From Nocardioidaceae bacterium (lineage in GTDB: Bacteria > Actinomycetota > Actinomycetes > Propionibacteriales > Nocardioidaceae), in assembly GCA_017744365.1 (NCBI GenBank), contig JAGIBL010000003.1, forward strand, positions 1-64,000: 64,000 bases of DNA. Direction: 5' to 3'. Positions within the stretch are counted from its first letter, which is position 1. Each line of letters begins with the position of its first letter. Of the stretch, positions 53,960 through 62,429 are shown piece after piece. Under the pieces are notes generated by a model. The model ran no database searches and had not been told where the DNA came from. It was given only the letters and a program-made list of their open reading frames with translations. The position numbers and the translations under genes are program-made.

Positions 53960-54714
53960 GTCGCACAGTCATCGTCGGAGCGGCGCGCGGCATCGGCCGC
54001 GCGATCGCGGACACCCTCGCGTCCTCGGACCCGGGGCGTTCGTACCTGCTCGCCGACATCGACGACACCGCGGTGAAGCGGGCCGCGGCCGAGCTGGAGG
54101 CAGCCGGCGCGGACGTCTCCGCGCAGGTCGTCGACGTGGCCGACGCCGACTCGGTCGCCGCACTGGTCGCCACGAGCACGGACGCCGACCAGGTCGCCAT
54201 CGCGGCCGGCATCTTCCGCAGCTCCTCGGCGCTGGTCACCCCGCGTTCGGAGTTCGACGACCTGCTCGCGGTCAACGCGGTCGGCAGCTTCCACGTCGCC
54301 CAGCTCTACGCCGCCGAGATGGTGACCCGCGGCGGTGGCGCGATCGTGGCGGTCGCCTCGATCGCCGCCCGGATGCCGCGGATGCGCCAGGCCGCCTACT
54401 CGGCCTCGAAGGCCGCCCAGCGCCAGTCGCTGCGGGTGCTCGCGATGGAGGTCGCCAGCCAGGGCGTGCGGATCAACACCGTCTCGCCGGGTCCGACGGA
54501 CACCGAGATGATGCGCGAGCTGGCCACCGACCACGCCAACGTCGCCGACCTCGCCCAGGGCTCGCTGGAGGCGTCCCGGCCGCGGATCCCGGCCGGCCGG
54601 GTGGCCACCGCGCACGACATCGCCACCGCGGTCGCCTACCTGCTCTCCCCCGCCAGCGAGCACGTCGTGATGGCCGACCTGGTCGTCGACGGCGGCGAGC
54701 TGCTGGGCATGTGA
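53956..54714 (+). CDS. Short-chain dehydrogenase/reductase (SDR)
   Basis: The product is 252 aa. The NAD(P) motif reads VGAARGIGRAIAD near the start and the catalytic Ser, Tyr and Lys lie in VASIAARM and QAAYSASKAAQRQS. NTVSPGPTDTEMM and EHVVMADLVVDGGELLGM end the fold. It oxidises or reduces a hydroxyl group; the co-operonic Gfo/Idh suggests a sugar or cyclitol. It overlaps dppF-like and Gfo/Idh genes by four bases each. Confidence 0.9.
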   Translation: MSRTVIVGAARGIGRAIADTLASSDPGRSYLLADIDDTAVKRAAAELEAAGADVSAQVVDVADADSVAALVATSTDADQVAIAAGIFRSSSALVTPRSEFDDLLAVNAVGSFHVAQLYAAEMVTRGGGAIVAVASIAARMPRMRQAAYSASKAAQRQSLRVLAMEVASQGVRINTVSPGPTDTEMMRELATDHANVADLAQGSLEASRPRIPAGRVATAHDIATAVAYLLSPASEHVVMADLVVDGGELLGM

Positions 54715-55685
54715 CGGTGGCGGCGATCCGGCTCGGCGTCGTGGGCGCCGGGATCATGGGCCGCCGGGTGGGCGCGGTGGCCGCGGCGTCTCCGCGGTTC
54801 GAGCCGGTCGCGGTCGCGGACAGCGATCCGGGTCGTGCCCGGGCGCTCGGGTCCGAGCTCGGCGCGGCGTCGTACGGGAGCGTGCGGGAGCTGTGCGCGG
54901 CCGGCGGCCTGGACGCGGTGTACGTCGGCCTGCCGCACCGGCTGCACCTGGAGGCCTGCCTGGCCGCCGCCGAGGCGGGCCTGCACGTGCTCGTCGACAA
55001 GCCGCTGTGCACCACCGTCGCCGAGGCCGACGCGATCCGCGACGCCGCGGCCACCTCGGACCGGGTCTGGATGGTCGGGTTCAGCTACCGCTACCGCGCC
55101 GAGTGGCAGCTCGCGCAGGCGCTGGTCTCCACCGGCGCGCTGGGCCGGCCGTACTTCGCCTCCGACACCTCCGTCGAGGCCTATGCCGCCACGCCCGGCT
55201 GGTACTGGGAGGAGGGCGGCGGCGCGCTGCACCTGCAGTCGCACCACTCCTTCGACCGGCTGGCCTGGATCCTCGGCAGCCGGCCCGCCGAGATCGCCTG
55301 CCGGGTGGTGCGCCCGCCCGGGTCGGCCGACGTCTCCGCCCAGATCGCGGCGCGCTACGAGTCGGGCGTCCAGGCCGGGATCGCGCTCTCCTTCGGCCGC
55401 TCGTACGACGCCGCGCCGCGCTCGCTGTTCGTGGTGCAGGCCGAGCGCGGCATGCTCGAGATCGACGAGCGCCGGGTGCTCCGGGTCACCACGGCCGAGG
55501 GCACCGTCGAGGAGGACCACGGCACCGACGACTGGCTGCGGCGCGAGCTGGCCGCCTTCGCGGCCGCGGTGGACGGCAGCGGTGCGGGCTACCCCGGTCT
55601 CGCCGAGGGCCGGGCAGCGGTCCTGGCCGCGGCGGCCGCGGGTGAGGCCGCCGAGCAGGACCGGTGGGTGCGCCCCGGTGCCTAG
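54711..55685 (+). CDS. Gfo/Idh/MocA-family NAD(P)-dependent oxidoreductase
   Basis: The product is 324 aa. It has an N-terminal Rossmann fold (IRLGVVGAGIMGRRVGAVAAA), then VYVGLPHRLHLEACLAAAEAGLHVLVDKPLCTTVAEAD (the conserved EKP-like DKP) and a C-terminal alpha/beta domain with GGGALHLQSHHSFDRLAWILG, the family's active-site His. It probably oxidises a sugar or inositol-like compound. GTG at 54711 overlaps the SDR stop, and the gene overlaps the next by eight bases. Confidence 0.9.
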   Translation: MTVAAIRLGVVGAGIMGRRVGAVAAASPRFEPVAVADSDPGRARALGSELGAASYGSVRELCAAGGLDAVYVGLPHRLHLEACLAAAEAGLHVLVDKPLCTTVAEADAIRDAAATSDRVWMVGFSYRYRAEWQLAQALVSTGALGRPYFASDTSVEAYAATPGWYWEEGGGALHLQSHHSFDRLAWILGSRPAEIACRVVRPPGSADVSAQIAARYESGVQAGIALSFGRSYDAAPRSLFVVQAERGMLEIDERRVLRVTTAEGTVEEDHGTDDWLRRELAAFAAAVDGSGAGYPGLAEGRAAVLAAAAAGEAAEQDRWVRPGA

Positions 55686-56454
55686 CAAGACGTTCACGGT
55701 CACGGCCCTGCTCGCCGGGGTGCTGCCGACGCCGCGCTGGGCGACCACCTTCGGCGCGCACGACACCGCCCTGGTCGACCTGGCGTTCTACGTCTGGGTG
55801 GTCAGCGACGGCCGCACCACCGGGCTCGTCGACCTCGGCCTGCCGCTGGACCCTGCGGACGCGGCGCTGCTGAGCACCTCGAACCGGGCCTTCGGCGACG
55901 ACGGCTTCCGCGACGTGCGGCTGCTGCCCGAGCTGCTCCGCGAGGCTGGCCTCGAGGGCGGCGACGTCGACTTCGTCGCGATCACCCAGACGGTGACCTA
56001 CCACACCGGCGGGCTGGACGCCGGGCTGCTGCCGAACGCCACCGTCTACCTGCCGTACGCCGGGGTGCGCGAGCTGCTCGTCGACCCGCCCGGGCACCCG
56101 GCGCCGGAGCTGTACTTCACCGACCGGTCCTGGACCGCCCTGCGCCGGCTGGCGGTCGAGGGCCGGCTGCGGCTGGTCGAGGACGCGGCCGACATCGCCG
56201 ACGGCGTCCGCTACGAGGTCACCGGCGGGCACCACCCCGGCTCGGCCGCCGTCCAGGTCCGCACCGCCGCGGGTCTCGTGGGACTGCTGGAGACGTCCTT
56301 CCTGCAGGCCGACCTCGACGCCGGCACCCCCATCGGGATCGCCGAGGACGTCGCCGCCGCCCGGCGGGCGATCCAGCGCTACCGGGCTGCCTGCGACCAC
56401 GCGGTGGCTGTGCACGACCCCGGCAACGCGGAGCGCTTCGGCCCTTCCGTGTGA
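55678..56454 (+). CDS. Metallo-beta-lactamase-fold protein with degenerate metal site
   Basis: The product is 258 aa with an N-acyl-homoserine-lactonase-like layout (TTGLVDLGLPLD; DFVAITQTVTYHTGGLDAGLLPNATVYLPYAGVRELL; YEVTGGHHPGSAAVQVRTAAGLVGLLETSFLQ). The canonical HxHxDH is replaced by QTVTYH, so three of four metal ligands of that motif are gone; GGHHPGS keeps a His. It is therefore unlikely to be a normal dinuclear hydrolase. GTG at 55678 overlaps the Gfo/Idh gene. The stop codon lies inside the CRP-type box at 56450. Confidence 0.75.
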   Translation: MPSKTFTVTALLAGVLPTPRWATTFGAHDTALVDLAFYVWVVSDGRTTGLVDLGLPLDPADAALLSTSNRAFGDDGFRDVRLLPELLREAGLEGGDVDFVAITQTVTYHTGGLDAGLLPNATVYLPYAGVRELLVDPPGHPAPELYFTDRSWTALRRLAVEGRLRLVEDAADIADGVRYEVTGGHHPGSAAVQVRTAAGLVGLLETSFLQADLDAGTPIGIAEDVAAARRAIQRYRAACDHAVAVHDPGNAERFGPSV

Positions 56455-56465
56455 TCTGGGTCACA
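56450..56465. promoter_or_regulatory. CRP/FNR-type binding site (TGTGA-N6-TCACA)
   Basis: TGTGATCTGGGTCACA matches the CRP/GlxR consensus TGTGA-N6-TCACA at all ten fixed positions. It begins inside the last codons of the MBL-fold gene and ends 48 bases before the chosen sigma-factor start, where a cAMP receptor could act on that gene. Confidence 0.65.
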
Positions 56466-56512
56466 GCGCTTTCCGCGTGACGAGGCCCGATGTCGGGCGT
56501 CTCCCCTGTGTC

Positions 56513-58075
56513 ATGCCTCCCGAGCAGCAGGCGTCGCTCACCATCGACGCCGTCAGCGACCACGAGCTCCTCGCGCTCGTCCGGGACGGCGACCTCGCGG
56601 CCTACGACGAGCTGTTCCTCCGCCACCGCGACGTCGCCTTCCGGCTCGCGCGCCGGCTCACCGACGCCGAGCGCGCCGACGACCTGGTCGCGGAGTCGTT
56701 CGCCCGGATCCTCGACCTGCTGCGCCGCGGCAAGGGGCCCGACATCGCGTTCCGCGCCTACCTGCTGACCACGGTCCGCTCGCTCTACCTCAACCAGGTC
56801 CGGCGTGGGCGCGAGACCGCGACCGACGACGCCGACCTGGAGGGGCTGACCACCCCGGTGACCGAGGACCCGGACGCGCGCTTCGACGCCACCGCGATCG
56901 CGCGGGCGTTCCGGGAGCTGCCCGAGCGGTGGCAGAGCGCGCTCTGGCTGACCGCGGTCGAGGGCCGCCCGACCGAGGAGGTCAGCCGGCACCTGGGCAT
57001 CCGCAGCAGCGCGGTCGCCTCACTCGCCTTCCGGGCCCGCGCCGGGCTGCGTCAGGCCTACCTCGCCGAGCACCTGCGGCTGAGCGCGGACGCCGAGTGC
57101 ACCCGCACCGGCGAGCAGCTGCCGGCGTACCTGCGCGGCACGCTGGCTCCGCGCCGGCGCGCGGTCGTCGAGGCGCACCTGGATCGCTGCTCGCGCTGCT
57201 CCGTCGCCGCGGCCGAGCTCGCCGACGTGGACCGCCGGCTCGGCGCGCTGCTCGCGCCCGCACTGCTGGGGTCCGCTGCCGTCGCGCTCTGGCCGGCCAC
57301 GGCCGGTGTGCCTGCTGTCCCCGTCGTCGCGGGGGTGCTGGCCGGGCACGGGGCCGCCGCCCCGGGCTTCCTGGGATTCGTCTCCCGGGGCACCGACATC
57401 GTCCGCAGCGCCGGGGTGGGGGCCGTCGCCGCGGCCGTCGTCGTGGCCGGGGCGGCGTCCGTGCCCGGCCCGTCCCCTTCCGGCCCGTCCTCCTCCCGTA
57501 CGGCGGACAGCCTCACGTCCCTGGGCGGCGGAGCGGTCGTCGCCGCGCCCGCACGCGCCGCGGTCACACCGAGCCCGGTCGCGGCCCGCGTCACGTCCAC
57601 GCCCGCGGCGACCCCGACGGCGGTCCCGGCCCCGGCGACCGCGCCGGTGCTGGCCAAGCCCGTCGCGCCCGCGACGCCGCGCCCGAAGGCTCCGCCGACC
57701 CCGCCGCCGACCCCGCCGCCGGCTCCGCCGCCCGGTCCGGCGATCACCGCGCTGACCGCGACGGCCGTCGATCACGGCAACGGCACCTGGTACGAGGTCG
57801 GCGTCACGGTCAGCGGCGCCGTCACCGGCAGCACCCTGCGGCTGACCAGCGCGCACACCACCGGCGTGCACGTCACCGGGACGGACACCCGGGGCTGGAC
57901 CTGCGACAACCCTGCGACCACGGACGGAGTCACGGTGCTGACCTGCACCTACGACGGCCACGTCGGCCCCGAACCCGACGCCGGGAACTCCCTCACCCTG
58001 GACTACGAGATCGACGCCCCGACGAGCGTCACCGCCACCCTCGGATCCAGCCAGAGGACGATCACTCTCCCCTGA
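56513..58075 (+). CDS. ECF-like sigma factor fused to zinc-finger, membrane and Pro-rich sensor regions
   Basis: The product is 520 aa. It has sigma region 2 (DHELLALVRDGDLAAYDELFLRHRDVAFRLARRL; AFRAYLLTTVRSLYLNQVRRGR) and region 4 (ALWLTAVEGRPTEEVSRHLGIRSSAVASLAFRARAGLRQAY). An anti-sigma-type zinc finger, His222-x3-Cys226-x2-Cys229, follows. Hydrophobic stretches lie at about 247-280 and 303-320, then an Ala/Pro-rich linker (PKAPPTPPPTPPPAPPPGP) and a C-terminal beta-rich domain of about 100 residues with two Cys. Thus regulator and anti-sigma-like sensor are in one chain. ATG at 56513 was chosen; in-frame GTG at 56477 adds 12 residues. Neither has a good ribosome site, so it may be leaderless. 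Confidence 0.85.
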   Translation: MPPEQQASLTIDAVSDHELLALVRDGDLAAYDELFLRHRDVAFRLARRLTDAERADDLVAESFARILDLLRRGKGPDIAFRAYLLTTVRSLYLNQVRRGRETATDDADLEGLTTPVTEDPDARFDATAIARAFRELPERWQSALWLTAVEGRPTEEVSRHLGIRSSAVASLAFRARAGLRQAYLAEHLRLSADAECTRTGEQLPAYLRGTLAPRRRAVVEAHLDRCSRCSVAAAELADVDRRLGALLAPALLGSAAVALWPATAGVPAVPVVAGVLAGHGAAAPGFLGFVSRGTDIVRSAGVGAVAAAVVVAGAASVPGPSPSGPSSSRTADSLTSLGGGAVVAAPARAAVTPSPVAARVTSTPAATPTAVPAPATAPVLAKPVAPATPRPKAPPTPPPTPPPAPPPGPAITALTATAVDHGNGTWYEVGVTVSGAVTGSTLRLTSAHTTGVHVTGTDTRGWTCDNPATTDGVTVLTCTYDGHVGPEPDAGNSLTLDYEIDAPTSVTATLGSSQRTITLP

Positions 58076-58092
58076 GCACCCCTGAGATCGCC

Positions 58093-58285
58093 GAGGCGTC
58101 TCATCTGAAAGCCCCCGGCACGCTGAGGCGTCTCATCTGAAAGCGCAGAACCCGCTGAGGCGTCTCATCTGAAAACGACAGGTCTGCTCGATGCCTACTG
58201 GAGTTTCATCCGCGACGCCTCGGGGGGCTCAGGAGTTTCAGATGAGACGCCTCGGCGTGAGGTGGGGTTTCAGATGAGACGCCTC
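58093..58285. repeat. Mirror-symmetric repeat array B (3 direct + 3 inverted copies, 32-bp period)
   Basis: GAGGCGTCTCATCTGAAA occurs at 58093-58110, 58125-58142 and 58157-58174. Its reverse complement occurs at 58236-58253 and 58268-58285, with a degenerate copy (13 of 18) at 58204-58221. Both halves have an exact 32-bp period with 14-nt spacers, and all six copies are symmetric about 58189. Four to five flanking bases (CGCTGA/CGCCGA) are also shared. The array fills the gap between the convergent sigma-factor and polyprenyl-synthase genes. It resembles array A at 28193-28310 in plan and shares CGCTGA-N2-CGTC and CTCATCTGAA with it. Confidence 0.92.
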
Positions 58286-58300
58286 GGCGGGTGCAGGGAT

Positions 58301-59308
58301 TCAGGCGGAGCGGTCGGCGACGACGTCGGCGAAGGCTTCCAGGGCAGTGCGGACGGGGCCCTCGGGGAGCACCGCGAGCAGGGCCTTGGCGTCGGCGGCC
58401 TCGGCGGCCACGTACTCCTTGGCCGCGGCCATCGCCGGGTGCACACGGAGCAGTCCGAGGGCCTCTGCGTGCAGGGCGTCGTCGGTCAGGTCGCCGGTGA
58501 GCAGCTCGCGCAACCGGGCGTCGACCGGGTCGGCCGAGCGCAGCGCGATCAGCACCGGCAGCGTGGGCACGCCCTCGCGCAGGTCGGTGCCGGGGGTCTT
58601 GCCGGACTCGGCGCTCTCCGAGGCGATGTCCAGGATGTCGTCGGAGAGCTGGAAGGCGACGCCGACCTTCTCGCCGTACGCGGTGAGAGCCTCGACGACC
58701 TCCTCCGAGGAGCCGCCGAACGTCGCGCCGTAGCGCGCCGAGGTCGCGATCAGCGAGCCGGTCTTGCCGGCCACCACCCGCAGGTAGTGCTCCAGCGGGT
58801 CGTCCTCCGATCCCGGGCCCAGCGTCTCGAGGATCTGGCCCTCGACCAGCCGCGAGAAGGTCTGCGCCTGGATGCGGACGGCGTCGGGGCCCAGGTCGGC
58901 GGTCAGCTCGGAGGACTTCGCGAACAGGAAGTCGCCGGTGAGGATCGCGACGTGGTTGTCCCAGCGCGCGTTCGCGGACTCGGCACCGCGGCGCAGCGCG
59001 GCCTCGTCCATCACGTCGTCGTGGTACAGCGAAGCCAGGTGGGTCAGCTCGACGACACAGGCCGCGGTCAGCACGCGGTCCCCGTCGGTCGTGCCAGCCG
59101 CCTCAGGGCCGGACTCGGCGGCCAGGAAGCACAGCAGCGGCCGGAAGCGCTTGCCGCCGGCCTCCATCAGGTGCCGGGCCGCCTTGGTGACGAACGGGGC
59201 CTCGCTCTCGACGTGACCCAGCATCGCCTCCTCGACCTGCTCCATCCGGGCACGCAACCGGGCCTCGAGCTCGGCGTCGAGGATGGGCAGGGCGAGGGCG
59301 GTGCTCAC
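58301..59308 (-). CDS. Trans-polyprenyl diphosphate synthase (menaquinone side chain)
   Basis: The product is 335 aa. It has GGKRFRPLL, the first Asp-rich motif in LYHDDVMDEAALRRG (DDxxD), KTGSLIATSARYGA and the second motif in FQLSDDILDIASE with GTDLREGVPTLPVLIAL. It makes the long isoprenoid chain of menaquinone from IPP and an allylic starter. The small residues before the first DDxxD suggest a long-chain product. GTG at 59308 overlaps the nuoN stop by four bases, so quinone synthesis is tied to complex I expression. The end lies 16 bases from repeat array B. Confidence 0.92.
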   Translation of the reverse strand: MSTALALPILDAELEARLRARMEQVEEAMLGHVESEAPFVTKAARHLMEAGGKRFRPLLCFLAAESGPEAAGTTDGDRVLTAACVVELTHLASLYHDDVMDEAALRRGAESANARWDNHVAILTGDFLFAKSSELTADLGPDAVRIQAQTFSRLVEGQILETLGPGSEDDPLEHYLRVVAGKTGSLIATSARYGATFGGSSEEVVEALTAYGEKVGVAFQLSDDILDIASESAESGKTPGTDLREGVPTLPVLIALRSADPVDARLRELLTGDLTDDALHAEALGLLRVHPAMAAAKEYVAAEAADAKALLAVLPEGPVRTALEAFADVVADRSA

Positions 59309-60894
59309 CTGATGAATTCTGCAGTACGGCCGAGCATGTCCAGCAGCGGGCCCGGGAACACGCCCAGGACCAGGGTCGCGGCGACGCCGACCGCGATGAC
59401 CGCGCTGGTCATGATGCTCGGCACCGCGACCGTGGGACCGTCGCCGACGGGGTCGGCGAAGAACATGACCACGATGATCCGGACGTAGAAGTACGCGGCC
59501 ACCGCGGACATCAGCACGGCCACGATCACCACCGGCCACGCGTTCGCGGAGAGCGCCGACGCGAAGACGGCCCACTTGCCGGTGAAGCCGCTGGTCAGCG
59601 GGATGCCGGCCATGCCGAGCAGCAGGAAGGCGAACGAACCGGCCACCAGCGGCGACTCCTTGCCCAGGCCGGCCCACCGGGACAGGTGGGTGGCCTCGCC
59701 GCCGGCGTCGCGGACCACGGTGACCAGCGCGAACGCGGCCATCGTGGTCAGACCGTACGTCGTGACGTAGAACAGCACCGCCTGCACCGGGTTGATGTCC
59801 CCGGCATGGATGTCCCCGAGCGAACGGGCGCCCAGGAAGCCGGTGAGCAGGAAGCCGGCGTGCGCGATCGAGGAGTACGCCAGCAGCCGCTTCACGTCGG
59901 TCTGGCTCAGCGCCAGCACCGAGCCGACCACCATGGTCAGGATCGCGACCACCCAGAACATCGGCCGCCAGTCCCAGCGGTCCGCGCCGAAGGCGACGTA
60001 GAACAAGCGCAGCAGCGCGCCGAAGGCGGCGACCTTCGTGGCGGCGGCCATGAACGCGGTCACCGGGGTCGGAGCGCCCTGGTAGACGTCCGGGGTCCAG
60101 GTGTGGAACGGCGCGGCGCCGACCTTGAAGAGCAGGCCGACCGCGACCAGGCCCATGCCGCCGAGCAGCAGCGCGTGGCTGCCCGCGCCGGCGGCGACCG
60201 CGTCCGCGATCCGCTCGAAGCGCATCGAGCCGGCGTACCCGTAGACCAGCGCGATGCCGTACACGAAGAAGCCGGAGGAGAACGCGCCGAGCATGAAGTA
60301 CTTCAGCGCCGCCTCCTGGCTCAGCAGCCGGCGCCGGCGGGCCAGGCCGCAGAGCAGGTACAGCGGCAGCGAGAGCACCTCGAGCGCGACGAAGAGGGTG
60401 AGCAGGTCGTTGGCCGCCGGGAACATCAGCATGCCCGCGACCGCGAACATCAGCAGCGGGAAGACCTCGGTGTGCTCCAGGCCCTTGGCGGACGCCTCGC
60501 GCTCGGCCTCGGTGCCCGGCAGCGCGGCCGCCTGGCCGGCGAACGCGGTCACGCCGCCCTCGAGCCGGCGCTCGGCGAAGAGCAGGACACCGAGCAGGGC
60601 CAGGCCGAGGATGAGCAGCCAGGCGTAGAGCGTCGGCCCGTCGATGGCCAGTGCCCCCTCGGCGGAGAGGAAGCCCGGCTTCGGGTTCTCGGCGCGCGGG
60701 TGGATCCGGTTCAGCACCAACACGGCGGCCACGATCGCGGCGACGATGCCGACGGCGGCGAGCACGGTCTGCACCAGGTAGCGGTGCACCCGCGGGACCG
60801 CGGCCTCGATGAGGACGCCGAGGACGGCCACGCCGAGCACGATCAGGATCGGCGCGACGAGGTCGTACTCGATGTGCGGGGCGGTGAACTTCAC
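59305..60894 (-). CDS. nuoN: NADH-quinone oxidoreductase subunit N
   Basis: The product is 529 aa with about 14 membrane helices, an antiporter-like proton-pumping subunit of complex I. Typical motifs are LLTLFVALEVLSLPLYLLCGLARR (TM5 Glu), LLFKVGAAPFHTWTPDVYQGAPTPVTAFMAAATKVAAF (TM7 Lys and neighbours) and DVKRLLAYSSIAHAGFLL. GTG at 60894 overlaps the nuoM stop. It is longer than the E. coli protein at its N-terminus, as usual in actinobacteria. Confidence 0.95.
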   Translation of the reverse strand: MKFTAPHIEYDLVAPILIVLGVAVLGVLIEAAVPRVHRYLVQTVLAAVGIVAAIVAAVLVLNRIHPRAENPKPGFLSAEGALAIDGPTLYAWLLILGLALLGVLLFAERRLEGGVTAFAGQAAALPGTEAEREASAKGLEHTEVFPLLMFAVAGMLMFPAANDLLTLFVALEVLSLPLYLLCGLARRRRLLSQEAALKYFMLGAFSSGFFVYGIALVYGYAGSMRFERIADAVAAGAGSHALLLGGMGLVAVGLLFKVGAAPFHTWTPDVYQGAPTPVTAFMAAATKVAAFGALLRLFYVAFGADRWDWRPMFWVVAILTMVVGSVLALSQTDVKRLLAYSSIAHAGFLLTGFLGARSLGDIHAGDINPVQAVLFYVTTYGLTTMAAFALVTVVRDAGGEATHLSRWAGLGKESPLVAGSFAFLLLGMAGIPLTSGFTGKWAVFASALSANAWPVVIVAVLMSAVAAYFYVRIIVVMFFADPVGDGPTVAVPSIMTSAVIAVGVAATLVLGVFPGPLLDMLGRTAEFIR

Positions 60895-62429
60895 TCGTGG
60901 GCTCCTTCCGGAGTCGACTCGGCCACGGTCGGCGCCGGGTCGTGCTTGTCCACCTTGCTCAGGGTGTGGTCGACCGAGGGGTTGATGATCGAGAGCAGCG
61001 GCTTCGGGAAGAACCCGAGCACCACCACCAGCACCAGCACCGGCGCCAGCGCCAGCACCTCGCGCGGGCGCAGGTCCGGCAGGCCGGCGACCTCCTCGCG
61101 CGTCGGGCCGGTCATCGTGCGCTGGTACATGAGCAGGATGTAGATCGCGGCGAGAACGATGCCGCTGACCGCGAACGCCGCGGCCACCTTGCTGTGCACG
61201 AACGCGCCGACGATGACCAGGAACTCGCTGACGAACGGCGACAAGCCGGGCAGCGAGAGCGACGACAGGCCGGCGACCAGGAAGAACCCGGCCAGCACCG
61301 GCGCCACCTTCTCCACGCCGCCGAAGTCGCTGATGAGCGCGGAGCCGCGCCGCGAGATCAGGAAACCGGTGACCAGGAAGAGCGCCGCGGTGGAGAGGCC
61401 GTGGTTGAACATGTAGAGGTTCGCACCGGACAGGCCCTGGCTGTTCATCACGAAGATGCCGAGCACGATGAAGCCGAAGTGCGACACGCTCGTGTACGCG
61501 ATCAGCCGCGGGATGTTGTCCGAGCCGATCGCCATCAGGGCGCCGTACACGATGCTGATCACGGCCAGTACGACGACCACCGGGGTCGCCCAGCGCGAGG
61601 CCTCCGGGAAGAGCTCGAGGCAGAACCGGATCATCCCGAAGGTGCCGATCTTGTCGAGCACGCTGACCAGCAGCACCGACGTACCGGGGGTGGCGTTCTC
61701 GGTGGTGTCCGGCAGCCAGGTGTGCACCGGGAACATCGGCGCCTTGATCGCGAACGCGACGAAGAAGCCGAGGAACAGCCAGCGGCCCACGTCGGTGCCG
61801 AAGTCGATCTTGGCCAGCTCCGAGACCAGGTAGGTCGCGCCGCCATCCGTCTTCGCGCTCTCGACGTACAGGCCGATCACCGAGGCCAGCATGATCAGGC
61901 CGCCGGCCAGCGAGTAGAGCAAGAACTTCACCGCGGCGCGGGCCCGGTTCGGACCGCCGTACCCGCCGACGAGGAAGTACACCGGGATCAGCGTCGCCTC
62001 GAAGAAGACGTAGAAGAGGAACACGTCGGTGGCCGCGAAGACGCCGATGGACAGGCCCTCCAGGGCCAGCATCCAGGCGAAGAACGCACGCGGCGACCAG
62101 CGGCCGGCGTCCCCGTCGTTCCAGGACGCCAGGATCACCACGGGCGCCAGGATCACGGTGAGCATCACCAGGGTCAGCCCGACGCCGTCGACGCCGAGGG
62201 CGTAGTGCGCGCCGAAGGACTTGATCCACTCGACGTTCTCGGTGAACTGGGTGCCGCCGTCGGGCGAGTAGTCGATCGCGATCGCGATGCCCAGCGCCAG
62301 GGTGAGCAGGCTGACGCCGAAGGCGACCTGCTTGGCCAGCGGCCCCTCCTTGGGCAGGAACATCACCGCCACCGCGCCGACGAGCGGCAGGAACAGCAGC
62401 ACGCTGAGCCAGGGGAAGTCGTTGCTCAT
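60891..62429 (-). CDS. nuoM: NADH-quinone oxidoreductase subunit M
   Basis: The product is 512 aa with about 14 membrane helices. It carries [25 protein letters not shown] (TM5 Glu), [47 protein letters not shown] (TM7 Lys) and [22 protein letters not shown]. The C-terminal extension ([17 protein letters not shown]) is polar. ATG at 62429 overlaps the nuoL stop (ATGA). It forms the membrane arm with NuoL and NuoN. Confidence 0.96.
   Translation of the reverse strand: MSNDFPWLSVLLFLPLVGAVAVMFLPKEGPLAKQVAFGVSLLTLALGIAIAIDYSPDGGTQFTENVEWIKSFGAHYALGVDGVGLTLVMLTVILAPVVILASWNDGDAGRWSPRAFFAWMLALEGLSIGVFAATDVFLFYVFFEATLIPVYFLVGGYGGPNRARAAVKFLLYSLAGGLIMLASVIGLYVESAKTDGGATYLVSELAKIDFGTDVGRWLFLGFFVAFAIKAPMFPVHTWLPDTTENATPGTSVLLVSVLDKIGTFGMIRFCLELFPEASRWATPVVVVLAVISIVYGALMAIGSDNIPRLIAYTSVSHFGFIVLGIFVMNSQGLSGANLYMFNHGLSTAALFLVTGFLISRRGSALISDFGGVEKVAPVLAGFFLVAGLSSLSLPGLSPFVSEFLVIVGAFVHSKVAAAFAVSGIVLAAIYILLMYQRTMTGPTREEVAGLPDLRPREVLALAPVLVLVVVLGFFPKPLLSIINPSVDHTLSKVDKHDPAPTVAESTPEGAHE

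Noticed and set aside
58093-58285. CRISPR array
   Set aside because: Repeats are only 18 bp with 14-nt spacers and switch orientation halfway in mirror order. No cas genes are present. This is not the form of a CRISPR array.
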